A DNA stretch of 64,000 bases from Callipepla californica brunnescens (taxonomy: Eukaryota > Chordata > Aves > Galliformes > Odontophoridae), in assembly GCA_023055505.1 (NCBI GenBank), contig JALIRH010000013.1:6200001-6264000 (forward strand), given 5' to 3'. Made by a program: the position numbers and the translations under genes. The notes beneath the pieces are model-generated. The model did not search any database. It was not told the DNA's origin and worked only from the letters and a program-made list of their open reading frames with translations. Positions 1-20,700 of the stretch are shown piece after piece (the stretch's first letter is position 1; every line of letters starts with the position of its first letter).

Positions 1-5780
<5,780 letters not shown>

Positions 5781-6432
5781 CTATGTAAAACATTAGTCAC
5801 TGTTTTCATTAGAACTTCAATGATACCTTATTAAAACATTGTATAAATTTTATATTTATGCTTATTTACAATATGATTTAGCATTTCCCTAACGTAAGCA
5901 AGTCAAACAGTTTACATCAGCAAATACACACTGTCACTTGGTCACATAAACGTGGGATTAAATAAGATTGAGATTTGTAAAGGTATTAGTTATCTGAAGA
6001 TGCACCTAAGCTGTCTAAAAGCTCATAAACATCTAATTCATTTAATCACCTAAATTATTTTGCAAATCTGCAAACTTCTTCCTTATCTTTACAGACCTAG
6101 TTACTACTTCAGCCTATCATCCCTTCCCCACAGGATATCAACATCCATTCACATAGTACCTGTTTTGTAAGGGATGAAGAATTATGAAAATCCATTACTG
6201 AATCTCTGTCAGAAAGCAGCTTCGATAAATCTAGCAGGCATAACAAATATACTTCATTTAGTGTCAGTGATTTATTAGAAGTCAGACCTAATGGCAGCTG
6301 AGATAGAACACGACACAAAATTCCACCATTTGCTTTAAAATGTCTGGTACAAACTAAAAATATTTTAAATCCAAATTTAGACACAGTAGAGAAGGGTGAA
6401 ACATTACACAGTTCTATTAGTAACTCATTGGG

Positions 6433-6446
6433 AAAAAAAAAAAAAA
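6433..6446. repeat. poly(A) tract, 14 nt
   Basis: Uninterrupted run of 14 A within DCX intron 2. No retroposed sequence is recognisable next to it. Confidence 0.9.
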
Positions 6447-8083
6447 GGAAAAAACCCTACCCTATCCCATCCAAAATTAGTTTCAAGCTTCATCTGTAAT
6501 TTACAGGATTCTATCTACCTAAGATTTTAAAATCACCTTAAAGAAGGATTTGTAGGAGCTTCTTTGGGGCCTGCAAGTCTGATGGATCCTAGAGGATTTA
6601 TTACTAGAATGAGACTGTAAAACAATCTCCCTAAGGGAATGTAGCTGTCTAGTCTGAAATGACTCAGGCTGCTGAGCATTTGAGGATGCACTGGAAAAAA
6701 AAAATAATCAGTCACTGCTAGGGGAAAAAGCCTTTGTCCTTTGTCTCACCATTAGATAAAAGTTTAATAGGAACTGAAAACACAAAATGGGTACATGTAG
6801 GATCTTATGAAGTTTCTTTAGGTGCTTTGTTGGACTGTTCTTACAGTTCTTTATGTATTGCGATAGTTAAATCTATATTCAAGGCTATTTTGAATAGAAA
6901 AAATTCCTTCTTCATATACACAGAGTGGTTACATTTTCTCATCTGCTACCTCCACAAACTCCATGGCCGGGCTATCTTTGAAAAGCCTGCCCAGCATCTG
7001 AATTTGGCTTTTCAATACGGAATCTTGCAGGACAGAATTTGACATCTATTTGGAAAAGGTGTAAATATGGATTTCCAAAGAGCCCAATGATTTCCACAGA
7101 AAATTTATGATCCAGGCATGAAACTTATTCCTTGTGAATAATGCTCACATACTTCTCCTTCTGATGACTAAATAGCATCTTTTTTGTGAAGGTGCTGAGA
7201 TGGTTCACCCAAAACATACGGAGAGACCTTTAACTCTTATATAATACACAGAGGCTTAAAACAAAGGAGTATGTACTGTTTATGCCCTTATTACTTTTGG
7301 TGTTTGAGTTCAAAAGAAGCCATTGAAAAGATACTGAATGTTTGTTTGTTCAATTACTTGGATTTCTTTTTGTCCTTTCTATTTCACTTGCCAGAAAGCT
7401 GTGAGCACTCAGCAGTTATATCCCCACCAGCAGCTTTCGTCTCCTGAACTGCAGAGCAACCAAAATCATTTACCACCAAGAAGCAGGTATTGTTGCTCCT
7501 TCTGAAGAAATGACAGAAATACAGAAGGCAGAGATCTAACAGGTCTCAAGATGAATACTATTTATCAACTAGTGTACTCCAAGCCTAACAGAACCCCAGC
7601 AGGAGGCTCTGTTGGCTTGAACAGACAACATACAGCTGTTGTAGGCATGCTATGAGCAGAACTCCTTGATAAACTGTCTGTGTAGTACCCATAGCTGAAG
7701 CTCCTTACTGCCTCACATTTCTTGAATTGGACTCAATAGAAGCAAAAATATCCCACAAAGATCCAAACATTATGAAGAATTCCCACTGGAGATATTTTCC
7801 AGAAACGCTGTATTTGTTAGATTTTTCTGATTAATGAGTGATAAGCCATTCATCTGCTTCAGCCAAGCAGTATCAGGTGCCATCCTTCTCTCCACTTTCA
7901 TAACCGAGTGTGAAGCACAGCAATGAGTTTGAGACTCTCAAATAGGGGAATTAGCCCTCCTAAGAACCTGAGCCTCCTCAAGCTGACAATCCCTGGGCAG
8001 CAGAGCCTTTGAGACCATGCTGAACAGAACAGTAACATTATGCTTCGAGAACAGGGATTTCCGCACTTAAATGTAGTATGAAG

Positions 8084-8550
8084 AGTCACAGAATTGTAGG
8101 AGTTAAATGGGACCTCTAGAGAACATTGAGTCCAATCCTGCTGCCAAAGCAGCTCCCAGCCCAGGCTGCGCAGGTAGGTGTCCAGGGGGACCTGAACGTC
8201 TCCAGAGAAGGAGACTCCACCACCTCTCTGGGCAGTTCAAGTGCTGTCACTGCACTGTGAAGAAGTTCCCACGCACATTTGTGCAGAACTTCCTATGCTT
8301 CAGTTTGTGGCCATTTCCCCTCATCCTATCACCACACACAGCTGAGAAGAGTCCATCCTTGCCCCTTTGCCTCCTGCTCCTTAGATATTTATAGGCATGG
8401 ATCAGATCCCCTCTGTGACTTCTTTTCTCAAGGTTGAGCAGACCCAGGTCTCTCAGCCTTTGTTCATAAGGGCAGTGTTCCACATCCTTGTTCATCTTTG
8501 TAGCCCTCCGCTGGACTCTTTTAAGGAGATCCCTGTCTGTTTTGCACCAA
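8084..8550 (-). mobile_element. CR1-like LINE, 5'-truncated 3' fragment
   Basis: The element is on the minus strand. Its 3' end is near 8084, where the plus strand reads TCACAGAATTGTAGGAG and GGGACCTCTAGAG, the reverse complement of the CR1 3' terminus. The minus-strand frame 8247-8495 encodes the C-terminal end of the CR1 reverse transcriptase, including YEQRLRDLGLLNLEKR, RGDLIHAYKYL and GNGHKLKHRKF, then breaks. The 5' boundary is approximate. This is a dead, truncated copy. Confidence 0.9.
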
Positions 8551-9256
8551 GAATAAGTGATGTGAATCCTATTCTCACCTCTACTTCCCTAGCTCAAAAA
8601 TAGCAGCAATCTGCTACCGAAGGGGTGCCAGGCTTGAGTATAACCTGCGTTTACACAGTACTTTGGGAGACCACGATTAAATGAAGTATAGAACTATGCT
8701 GTGTTCTAAAAAACACAAACTCGTAGTCTATTTTCCATAAATAAGTTCCACATTTTAAAGTGAGAGATCATTGGTCTGTTTAGGAGAGTACTATTATTCT
8801 TAATTCCAGGTGAACCCTTTTAAATTCTTCACTGCACTGTGCTGCCAAGCGTACATAGAACAGCAGACAGCAAAGGCAATAATGGCATAATGCAATACAC
8901 TTAATGCTTTGCTTCCACAAATGTGGCACTAGGTACTTGAAGACAAAACTTTCACATTATGCTCACAGTCGCAAGTGGAAAATATCATCTGTTCTTTCTC
9001 ACTTTATTTCATTTAACCTGATCCCTAGCAGATATTTTACTGAATTCTAACGCTGGCCAGAAATTTGCTTAGAGTGACACTGTTCTACCCTTCAGAATAG
9101 TGGCTCATCCCAGCATCATTTCCATGGGTAGAGCAGGATAGCTCTCTGGAAAAGGCATTGCCATCTTCCTTGACCTACAGATGTAACATGAAGTGCTAAC
9201 TCCATTTTAAATTGACTACAATTTATGTCTTTCCAAACTCAGTTTTTGGCTGTCAA

Positions 9257-9322
9257 ATCATAACCATATCAATGTCATATCATAACCATAACCATATCGA
9301 TATCAATATCATAACCATATTC
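9257..9322. repeat. imperfect ATCATAACCAT-type short tandem repeat
   Basis: The words ATCATAACCAT and ATATCAAT recur several times within 66 bases, with AACCAT doubled once. This is a degenerate microsatellite-like tract. Confidence 0.75.
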
Positions 9323-10493
9323 CTCAATAAGGCACATCCCTTTACACATTTGCCAGCCTGAAGCATTTGCTATTCCACCTTCTGCAGCTGAGTTTTACCC
9401 AGATTTTACCACAGTATAATTGAGCAAGGATGGTGTAAAGCCGTGTGAACTTTCCAGTTTTGAATATGCGTATTGTGGCCAGAGGTTCACTAAGGAAAGA
9501 AATTTTATGGGGGAATATTTCTAGCAGAGAGGAGTGGTTTCTCTGCTACATCAATCTGTAGATGAGCCTATAATGAGAATTCAAGGTGCGCAGCTGTGCC
9601 GGAAATACAACTGATATATGGCTGTAGAAGTGTGCAGCGTAACAAAGAAAGTGGAGAAAGCAGATATGAGATTCAGTCAAGGGCAAAAGAAATAACTCGA
9701 ATAAATGCATTACTCCCCAGCCCTGAACATCAAACCCATGCACAAATATTTTCAGGAACATATGCTTCAGACAACAAGCAGCTGTGTGCATGTGCAGAAA
9801 CACAGCTGGAACCATGAGAAAGTACAATGAACGGCCATTTCACTGCTTCCAAACAGAACCACAAATGGCAGCCCCAAAGAGAATTTCACATGGAGATGGC
9901 TTTGGTAAAGATGAGAAGCATCATCCCAGGCAATGTCCAAAGTACTGCTGTATACAGCACTATAGGCATGAAATCAGGGTGCCAAGAACAGCATTTTTAT
10001 AGTGCAGTGCTAGGTCAGTGCTAGACACTCTGTGTTGCAAAGTCAAAGCCCTGAAGGATGCTGTGCGCTTGGCATCATGGCAGCGTGCTCCAGAAGTGTC
10101 ACTGCTTCCAATTGAGCCAAACTAGCTAGGGCATTTATTTATTCCTTCTATCCTACTGTAAGCAGTAGATGGACTGACTGTAGAGCCTTGACCATAAGTC
10201 ATAATCAGCATATTTGTCACCTGGAGCCACGGTTAGTATAACACAACCGTATAGGCTACACAAGCACTACACATCACTGTGCTACTAATTTGATAGAAGC
10301 ACAAGGCGATTATTCAGCTCCTAAAGAAGGGATGATCTCAGCAAAGATAAGGTTTGCCTTAGAGAAGGTTTCTTAGAGAGATTCTAAGCTCAAGATGAGT
10401 GCTAAGCCTTCAACCCTCTTAGAACAGCTTCTTTTGACAATACTAAAAATGACAGGCTGCGCTTTTGGAAGAAAAAAAAGTTATCCTTTCTCA

Positions 10494-10531
10494 GCATGCA
10501 CCAGCAAGTTTTGCATGCACCAGCAAGTTTT
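10494..10531. repeat. perfect 2 x 19-bp tandem duplication
   Basis: The 19-mer GCATGCACCAGCAAGTTTT occurs twice head to tail with no mismatch (10494-10512 and 10513-10531). The identity points to a recent slippage or duplication event. Confidence 0.95.
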
Positions 10532-10952
10532 CAAGTGTAATGAATTCCGTGCAGAAGTTGAGAAAAATTGGAAAAGCTGGATTGAGGCCATTTTGAAAGT
10601 CTAACTGCTAGCAGTTCTTCCAAAAACTGTCTCTGTAGGCTGCAGTCAATTATTTTGGTTATTAGCTCTACTGCCTCAACGTTGAGACTTTGCTACTGTG
10701 CCCAGCTTTCATGTTTCATGGGATTTACTATGACTTCAGTTGGAATTAAGTGGACTTAACTCCTCACAGAGTTCATTATATATTGTGTTAAAGTAGGTCC
10801 TTGAATTCAAATACATGAATTTCCTGCTACTTTATGCACTGAGAATGAACTTCTGCCTCAAGACCTACTTCACCATGGCAAAAGGAATTGTGGAAGAGCT
10901 TCCTTTGGCTCTTGCACGAGGAGCTTTCCCATGAGAGAAGCACTTCTTGTTC

Positions 10953-10991
10953 TAAAAATAAATAAATTAATTAATAAACTAATAAATAAAT
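10953..10991. repeat. AT-rich TAAA-type simple repeat
   Basis: A run of AATAAAT, TTAATTAATAAAC and TAAATAAATAAATG units, about 39 bases, made only of A, T and one C until its end. Confidence 0.85.
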
Positions 10992-13900
10992 GCATGATTA
11001 CCCGGTTGCCTTCACAACTACATGATAGAGAATTCACCACGCCAGGTTATCTGCAGGGACCACACTAGTCCTAGTGTGACAGCTCGGATGAGCAAGGAAA
11101 TAAAACAGAACCACAATAACATGTTTTGTTATACTGGATATAATTAACTAAGCTCTCAGGATAACAGCCACAGAAAACAGTGTCAAGTTACCAAGGTTTC
11201 AATACTGGACTACAGGAAGTTCAGCTTTCCAGATAAACTGGAACATGCATACATTGGGTGGAGACTTCAGTGTGCTTCCTACCAAGCCCTCAATCCCAAC
11301 ACACACCAGGTTCTGTACAGCTCCAAGACGGAGCCTCTCCTGTGACTACTTTAAACATTCCTGGACAAGATTTCGGAAAAAGACTCCCCAGAGCATGACA
11401 GCATACAAAAGCATGGAAACATTTCTTCAAATATCTTACATACCCCATGAACATTTGTGATGAAACCCCACTGAGCAAAACATAATTCTATTCAGATTTT
11501 TCTAATGTTTAAAATGAGGCAAGAACTAATTTTAGATCACAACAGTCCAGCACAGAACAAGAGTATAAATCCACGAGACGATGGGCCCTCCAACCTTGCC
11601 TACTGTCCTGGGCACACCAGGAGCTCATTAAGGAGGAGCTCTGCACACTGTCTTTCAAGTATTAGTTTTAATCCATTGATTGCATTTTTGGCTTTTGCTC
11701 CCACATCTCATCTATACTATATTTGTATTCAGTATTGGCTTATTTCATACTTATTTCTGACTCTTACCATATGCTATAAAGAATTTTTTATTCACAGGAA
11801 ATTGGACTCTAGAAATCGGACCAAAGTCCACTTTACAATAAAATACACAATAGAAGTACATACCTCCAGACCGCTGATCAAAAAAAAAAAAGACTGAGGA
11901 GGAGAATGAAGCTCAAACCCTGACTTTCATCTTCTGGCCTATGGAATTGGGACAAACAAAGCAGGATGCCTTCCTCCAGCTCAGTTCCTCAATGGTAACA
12001 TCACCTTCCTGCACTTTGACATATTCAGACTACAATTTCTCCAGGCAGGAAGCTTCCTAAGCCTTGGTCACTAGAACTCATTTTATATGAAGGGAATAAA
12101 GTTCACCTGGCACTCTTCTCCAAAACTCATTTATTGACTGGGACAATCATGATAGACAGAAGCACTTGGGCACAATATTCATTCCTGACTCAGTCAAGAG
12201 AGCATGCAACTAGAGGATGCTGTCAGCAGTTTACACGTAGTCAGGATGAGGTGAACAGCAAATATGATGCTCTACTGTATTAAATCAACACCTAGATAAA
12301 GGAAGAATACTATTCTAAACAATGGCAGCATGTACTTCTGCATATGTACAGTTACATTAAAATGGATGATGAAAATAAGGAGGTAAGATTAAGACAATTA
12401 ATGTAGTGATTGAAAGTGGTCTTTATTAATGATAGCAAGAGAGAAAAAAATGATCAGAAAAGGTGATTTTGAAAGTCAGTGGGAGGCATGAACATGGACA
12501 ACTCTGGCACAGGAGCAACGCAGAACAAGCAGATAGTGACAGGTTCAGTACAGGAAAGGACCAAGAGGCACATCCCAACTGATAGATGTGACCAGAAGAG
12601 TAGAAGAGACTTCACTTGTCCCATCTTAGATAGACTAGAAAGAAAAATACTTGTCTAGAACCTTAGGAGAATGGCCCCTAATACCACGGAAGGACAGACT
12701 AATAATTCTGGCCCTAGAGATCAAAAGGGTCAGTTCCAAAAACCATTAGGTAGTAGCTCACTGAGCATTTTTGTTCATGTGAAATATCTACTGTCTCAAG
12801 GTTATTGGTATTATGCAGTATCTACCCTACAGGAGTACAATCAGACTACACCAAATAAACACATTTTTAAATCATGCAGAAGTAATCAAGTACCTAGAAA
12901 GTGGTGTGAAAGACTACCAGTAATTTACCCCTTACAATGACTTCTTTTCCTAGGTTCTACTTATTTACTGGAAATTATAATAATAAATTAGTCACATTGT
13001 AGCAACTAGAACTGCCTTAGTTGCTCTCAGTCTCTAACCAGAAAGCTCATTTCTAAGGCAAACATGCTGTCAAGTGCCTGTACAGTTTGTATGCAACAGT
13101 GCAAATACACTGACATTCTGTTTCCTTTCACATGTACCTGCTATACAGTTACACAAACACGAAGACCAGTAGCACAGTTTACCACAGGGTTGTTTGCAAC
13201 CATGGTATTAATGACTCCCTAGGACTGCCTTTCTGAACTAGCACTATGGCAATATCATCATTAAACTGTCAGTAACAGCATACAGTTCTACTTTTCCATT
13301 TTGAAACACAACACTATTTATTTTCTCATTCTGATCAGATAGTATTTTCCTGATGCTCTGCTGGGGATACTGCAACACAGACAATCCCATTTTTGTTTCA
13401 GTGTCATTGCCAGTGCTGTTTCCAGACACTGTTTTGGTAGAACAAAGCCAGAACCCAAATGTCAGCATCACTTGCCTGTACCCCAGTCAATAAGAGATCA
13501 TCTTTTGAAGAACTAGGTACTTTATTATCTGCAACAAAAGTTTCATTGTAAAACAGGTATACTTATGATGGGTTTGTTAACTTCTGACAAAAAAAACAGG
13601 AATAGTATAAAAACTGCATTTTCTCCTCCTGTAGAGTCGTTTCTGAAGATATGCATGAAACCTAGGACAAGAAGGACTGAGAGCTGTCATTAGAGATAGG
13701 CTGTGGCTATATTAAAGGAGATTAGAAAAAGATGGCAGAATCTCTGAAACTAAGGGAGGCCACACCCCCATTTGACAGCTGCATTGTTAACTCAGTTGAG
13801 AATAACTCTACTAAAATTGCATCATCTCTCTGAAACGCATTAACTTCTTCCTAGTAAAACTCTTATATGAAAAATGATATTTTTCCATAGTGTGCTTTTC

Positions 13901-14479
13901 CCCACAAACTATTTTGGGGAAAGGAGTGTCCCACTTGACAGATAAGGAAAAGAGGCTAAAGTCAAGGTCACATGATGATTCACTGGGGAGGTTGCCCCAC
14001 CAGTTCAGGTGCTCACATTACTGTCTTATTAAAGAAGAAGCCTTTGTGGTTCGTCTGAAGTCACCACATCTCTCAGATCATCTGCTTGGAAGAAAACAAA
14101 GAAGGGAAAGCACTTCTCCTGCAACAGGATAATCAGAGTATTCCAGGCCCAAACAAAGGATGGAGGGTCTGAATTCATCCAGGAAGAGAAAAGCAGTGTA
14201 ACTGTGGGTGCTCTCCGTGCACCCTGCTCAAGCTGTGCCACCATCAGAGCTCACCTGTGGCCGTGCCTTGGGCAAGGATGCAGGACTGACCTTGCTGTGA
14301 TTTTTGCCCTGGGCATCCTTCTGGCAGCACCCACAGCAGCAGCCCGCAACTGCAGAGGCTGAGCTCCAAGGTAATTCCTTCATCCCACAGCCCAGGTGAT
14401 GCTCAAAGGAACAGGCACACTGCCAGCCCCTCTAGAAACAGAGAGGCACTCAAACCTGCACCAAGCACCTCTTGCACAC

Positions 14480-15250
14480 TCAGACCTTTTTTTCCCATGC
14501 ATGAGATGCCTTCCCACACTTCCCCACAAACCTACCACACCATGCTCCCACCATGTACAGTTTCTATAGAAACACTCCTCAAATACTCTCCCTTACAATG
14601 GACATTTCACTATACCTACTTTCTGCATGTACCCCACACAAACTCTACTGATACGCAGCACATGAACCCCTCCCCCCCCCCAACATTCCTTCATTTGTTA
14701 CACATCACTGTGCAGGAATCCTCCAGCACCACCTCTTACACAAAAATCCCTCTGCAGCACTCCCTGAGCACAACCCTTTCAACACTCCCTTTGAGCATGA
14801 ACCCCCCTCTAGGAATCCTCCTGACACCTTCTTTCACACATCTCCATGTGTAAAACCTCAAATTTCACCAAGTGCAACCTCCCCCAAAGCCCCCTTCCAC
14901 ACACATGTTGTTCATTAACCACCCCCCAGACACAATGCATGAGCTCCTGACACACCCCTGCACACTCCTCAAATGCTGTCTGAACCACTAACATAACTCC
15001 TTAAACACACCCACCATACACATACTGCACAAACCCCCAGCACCCTGAAATCCCCTTCACAGCCCAATGAATGCTCCCATACACATTGTTCATGAGCCCC
15101 ACACTGCACACCCTTACACACTGTGCATAAATCCCTCCTACTGTCAGCATGCATTGTGCAGTAGCTCTGTTACATGCAAACTGTATGAACCCATGACACA
15201 CAGAATCATAGCACCTTGTACCCATACACATCCAGCACCAGTGGGACCCT
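14480..15250. repeat. degenerate C-rich minisatellite-like array in DCX intron 2
   Basis: For about 770 bases the plus strand is very poor in G and repeats diverged versions of a phrase of roughly 30 bases, such as TGCACATGAACCCC, CATGAACCCCCC, CATGAGCTCC, CATGAGCCCCACAC, GTGCATAAATCCCTCC and TGTATGAACCCATGACAC. C runs are frequent (11 C at 14671-14681). The open frames on both strands are low-complexity by-products. On the DCX transcript (minus strand) the array is G/T-rich. Confidence 0.75.
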
Positions 15251-15528
15251 AGCCCAGTCTGGACAGACATAGGGATGCCCGCAGACAGCTCCTTGAGCCA
15301 TGGATATGGCTCTGTCTAGCTCAGGGTAAGACACACCCCTCTAGATCCGCATCTGCACTAGAGCGAGCATGCCAGAGGCATCCTGTGGGCTGTCACACTC
15401 CTCTGCACCTCTGTGCAGAGAAGGAGATGGGGCAAATTCAATGCAGAGAGGCAGAAGCATTCCCAAACCTGCAGGAAACGTGACCTTAAGACCCAAGTGG
15501 TGCAGCCCCCTTCTCACCCCCCTCCTCA

Positions 15529-17479
<1,951 letters not shown>

Positions 17480-17640
17480 CGGTTTTCAGCGCGCGGGGTG
17501 GAGATGCTGAGAGAAAGAAAACCAGGCTCGCTCTGCCTTTGTTGTCTGAGCTCCAAGCAAGAAATTCCTGCCAGGGTGGATGAGACGCCTCCTAGGTCCT
17601 AGTGCCTTGTTCGATCCCTTCATGGTAACTTTGCCTCAAT
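17480..17640 (-). other. candidate DCX 5'UTR exon / promoter-proximal block
   Basis: On the minus strand a CpG-containing block ends in AACCG|GTGAGTAGAG at 17480/17479, a full-consensus donor. Splicing to 15945 would remove an intron of about 1.53 kb. The block has several CG dinucleotides (GCGCGCGGGG region) in an otherwise CpG-poor window. The 5' limit is not visible, so 17640 is only a guess. I cannot tell whether this is the main or an alternative DCX first exon. Confidence 0.45.
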
Positions 17641-17689
17641 GGTTTTTACTCTAATCATCATTCATCTTATTGTAGTCTTCTCTGCATCC

Positions 17690-17727
17690 GGGGGGGGAAA
17701 AAAAAAAAAGAAAAAAAAAAAAAGGGG
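17690..17727. repeat. 38-nt homopurine mirror tract
   Basis: The plus strand reads G8-A12-G-A13-G4 with no pyrimidine, nearly mirror-symmetric about the central G. It lies just upstream, in the DCX sense, of the candidate 5'UTR exon. Confidence 0.95.
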
Positions 17728-20700
17728 TGTGTTCCTTCCAGCTCTGGGTAAGTTAATAGATAGTTAAGCAAAAAGTTTAAAGGGACAAGTTTGGAGCTTA
17801 GGTTCTGAAGGAAGTAAATTTCTCCTTGGCTTTAACTTCACCAAGAAAGTATCTGGCCCCAGTGAAAAATAGAGCATAATTACACCGATGCACCATTTGT
17901 ATAGGATTACTGTACGGGGAGGTCATGGCTACCAGCTTACTATGTGCTACAATGCTGGCACAAGGCTCCAGTGTGTTAGTACAGCAACTTGAGAAAAAAG
18001 CTGCCCAGTGGCCCTGGGTCCAGTCCTGCTGCAGTACTGGTTTCACACAGCATTCATGGTTTACACTGGCAAGCAAGAAGGGACAACTGACTTGGTGGTT
18101 ACACATGCAGTGCACTTAAATAATTTTTTTTCCATTAACATTGGACAGAAGTAAAAACCAAAGCTCTGAATTAAGTACCCAAGGGGTTCAGGGATGGAGT
18201 CAATCAACACAAATCTTACCCAACAGATTGGATTTGGCTTATATCCCAAACAAACAAACAAATTTGGGCTCAACTGCAGAAGAACTCAGCTATTTCAAAA
18301 TTGCGCTAGCCTCTTCCCCCAAGACAACAAAATCTTTCACCTGCTTTATAAGAGAGATTTCCATTCTGCTGGTAGAAGAGCAGCACCGCAAACCCCACTC
18401 CTAATCTTGCTGGTGCTGGTCTTATCTTTATTTTAAATAAGAATAAGGCTTGGAAATGGGAGGATCTTCCCATCTGTAGAAGGAAATCTTTCTTAACAGC
18501 ACTCTGTTTCGAATGAAAACATCAGATTTTCTTTATTCTGGCACATTATGCATTTAAACAGAGGAAAAGAAAAAAGAAGAAAAAGTGTTTATTCCAGCTT
18601 CGTCTGCCCTGCAGAATATTCTCCGGGAAGTGCTGATGAATCCACTCAAAGCTCCTCTTCCCAGCAATTTTCACATGTGACATTTGTGAAAAGTTTTCTT
18701 ATTCCCTGAAATCATCTTTTCACTCATATAAGGCTCCCTTACATCCTCTGCAAAAGCTATCATCTGCTCCCTTTGCTCTTCATGAAATCAGAGGAAACCA
18801 CAGACCTACTCCCCTTCCTCAAGAATTGATACTTGAGGAGTGCAAGATCTGCACTCCTCTGGGCACGTTTCAGTCTCTGCACGAAGATGCAGGAAGCAGG
18901 AGGGACTTCAAGGATTCTCCTTCCCATTCCCAAATTAGATATGTGGACATTCATCACCACGCGCTTAATCTGTCCACAACAAACAATTCTTCCCTATGGT
19001 ATAAAAGACACTGTGCTAAGTTTTCATATTTTTAAAACACAAAGATATAAATCATGATATGCGCTCAGCACAGTAACAGCAAAAATAGAGGAAAGGAAAT
19101 AAAATTTAGTCTTCAGCGGTGCATGCCTAAGGCGTTTGGATACTCGCTAGTGGCAACATGGAAGGGTGATGTAAATTCATGCAGTCAGTGGAACTGCACA
19201 ACTTATCTCCCAAGTTTGACTTCCATGGAGTGTACTGAGGACAGCAAACAGTCTCAAAGTATTAAAAGATAGCTCTTCTTTCTAACACTGAAACCTCATC
19301 CTCCAGTAGAAAATGAAGCATGTGTATATGGATGTGCTTGCTCAGGACACTACCAGAAGATTTTGAGCATAGGGACTCAATGCTTTTAAAAGCATTCAGA
19401 ATTAAGCACATTTACTCTGACAAGAAAGCTGGTATTTGTTCCAGACAGCAGGATAAGGTTTCTACAGTCAATGATAATGATGTTCATCTTTGGTGTAACC
19501 AAGTTATTTGTATAAGGTGCCCAAATCACAGTAAGTACAGTTGTCCCCCTTTAATCCTGCCACAGGCAAGAAGAATCTCAGCAGCCAAAGCATCATTGGA
19601 GATGAAGAGCCCTGAAGCAAGACTGATGTGACATTCCCAGTGGAATCACACCACATTTGTTTCTCTGCAAATGAAAGCAGAATCCTCTCATTCCACAGAC
19701 ACTGGCTGAGCTATACAATATGGCATAGAAATAAACAACCCTTTCTTGATGAATACTTCTTCACTGGCCCCAAGGAGTTAATGTTGGTCAAAACCTATTC
19801 ACTTCAGAAGAGCATCATTCCCTGAGACAAATCTAAACCATTCTAGGCAGTGTGAGGTACTGAGAATCAGAAAAATTCTTCTTCCCATCAGCAGCCTCGT
19901 CTTGTTAAAAAGGAAAGACAAATATAACTTTTCAGATTAAAATATCTGCTTTAAATCAGGTGAATCATATTTCCTTCAGGAAGCTAACATTTAGACTTCT
20001 GCCTATGTAACTAAAACTGGAAAAAGACATGTTTGCTAGCATTGCCAAGCAACTGTGATACTTCAGAGAAGAGCAGAGTGCTGATAAAAGATTTTGTGAC
20101 TGCTTCTGTGCTAATTTCCCTATGTATACACAGAAAATCCAGTTTCTATTATCAGGAGTCAATCTTAAATACTTTCATGTCAGCCTTCCATTGCCTTGCT
20201 AATAATAGTGTCCTGAACTCTATAAAAATTTTGTTTATTCATAGCACATCACAATGTAAGTTAGGGTGCTAATCAGCTGAAGTCTGGCTGCACCACAGAT
20301 AAAAGTTCTGGAAAAAAATTAAATCAAGCGATCGTTGCTCTTGTAGGAAGCCTTGGATTTTCATTGTCAAGTCAGTCAAGATGCATGTTTAATTAATTTT
20401 CTTATTTTCACCTCCATGCTTCTGGACTGCTTTGAAAATGTCATATCTCATACTCCTTTCAAAGCTTTGTTGAATTAGATCTTTATGCCAAAGCACTCTG
20501 AAATCACAAGTGACTATTTCAGGGCTATGCCAAATGCGTTGAGGCAGTCAAAACCTAAGATCCATAAAGCCAATAAGTCACTTCTGGCCCTGTAGAGCAA
20601 CAACCTTAAAGCCAAGGAGCTGATAGTTCATTTAAGAGCCATCCTATATTGGCCCACAGAGTTAAGTCTCTCCTACACAGTACTATTAAGCAATGGGCAC

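Noticed and set aside
11505..11897. 130-codon plus-strand open frame
   Set aside because: Runs into a poly(A) stretch, with no domain or splice context; probably chance.
14497..15270. Several open frames on both strands at 14.5-15.3 kb
   Set aside because: By-products of the C-rich tandem array: repetitive His/Thr/Pro or Cys/Val/Gly composition, no independent support.
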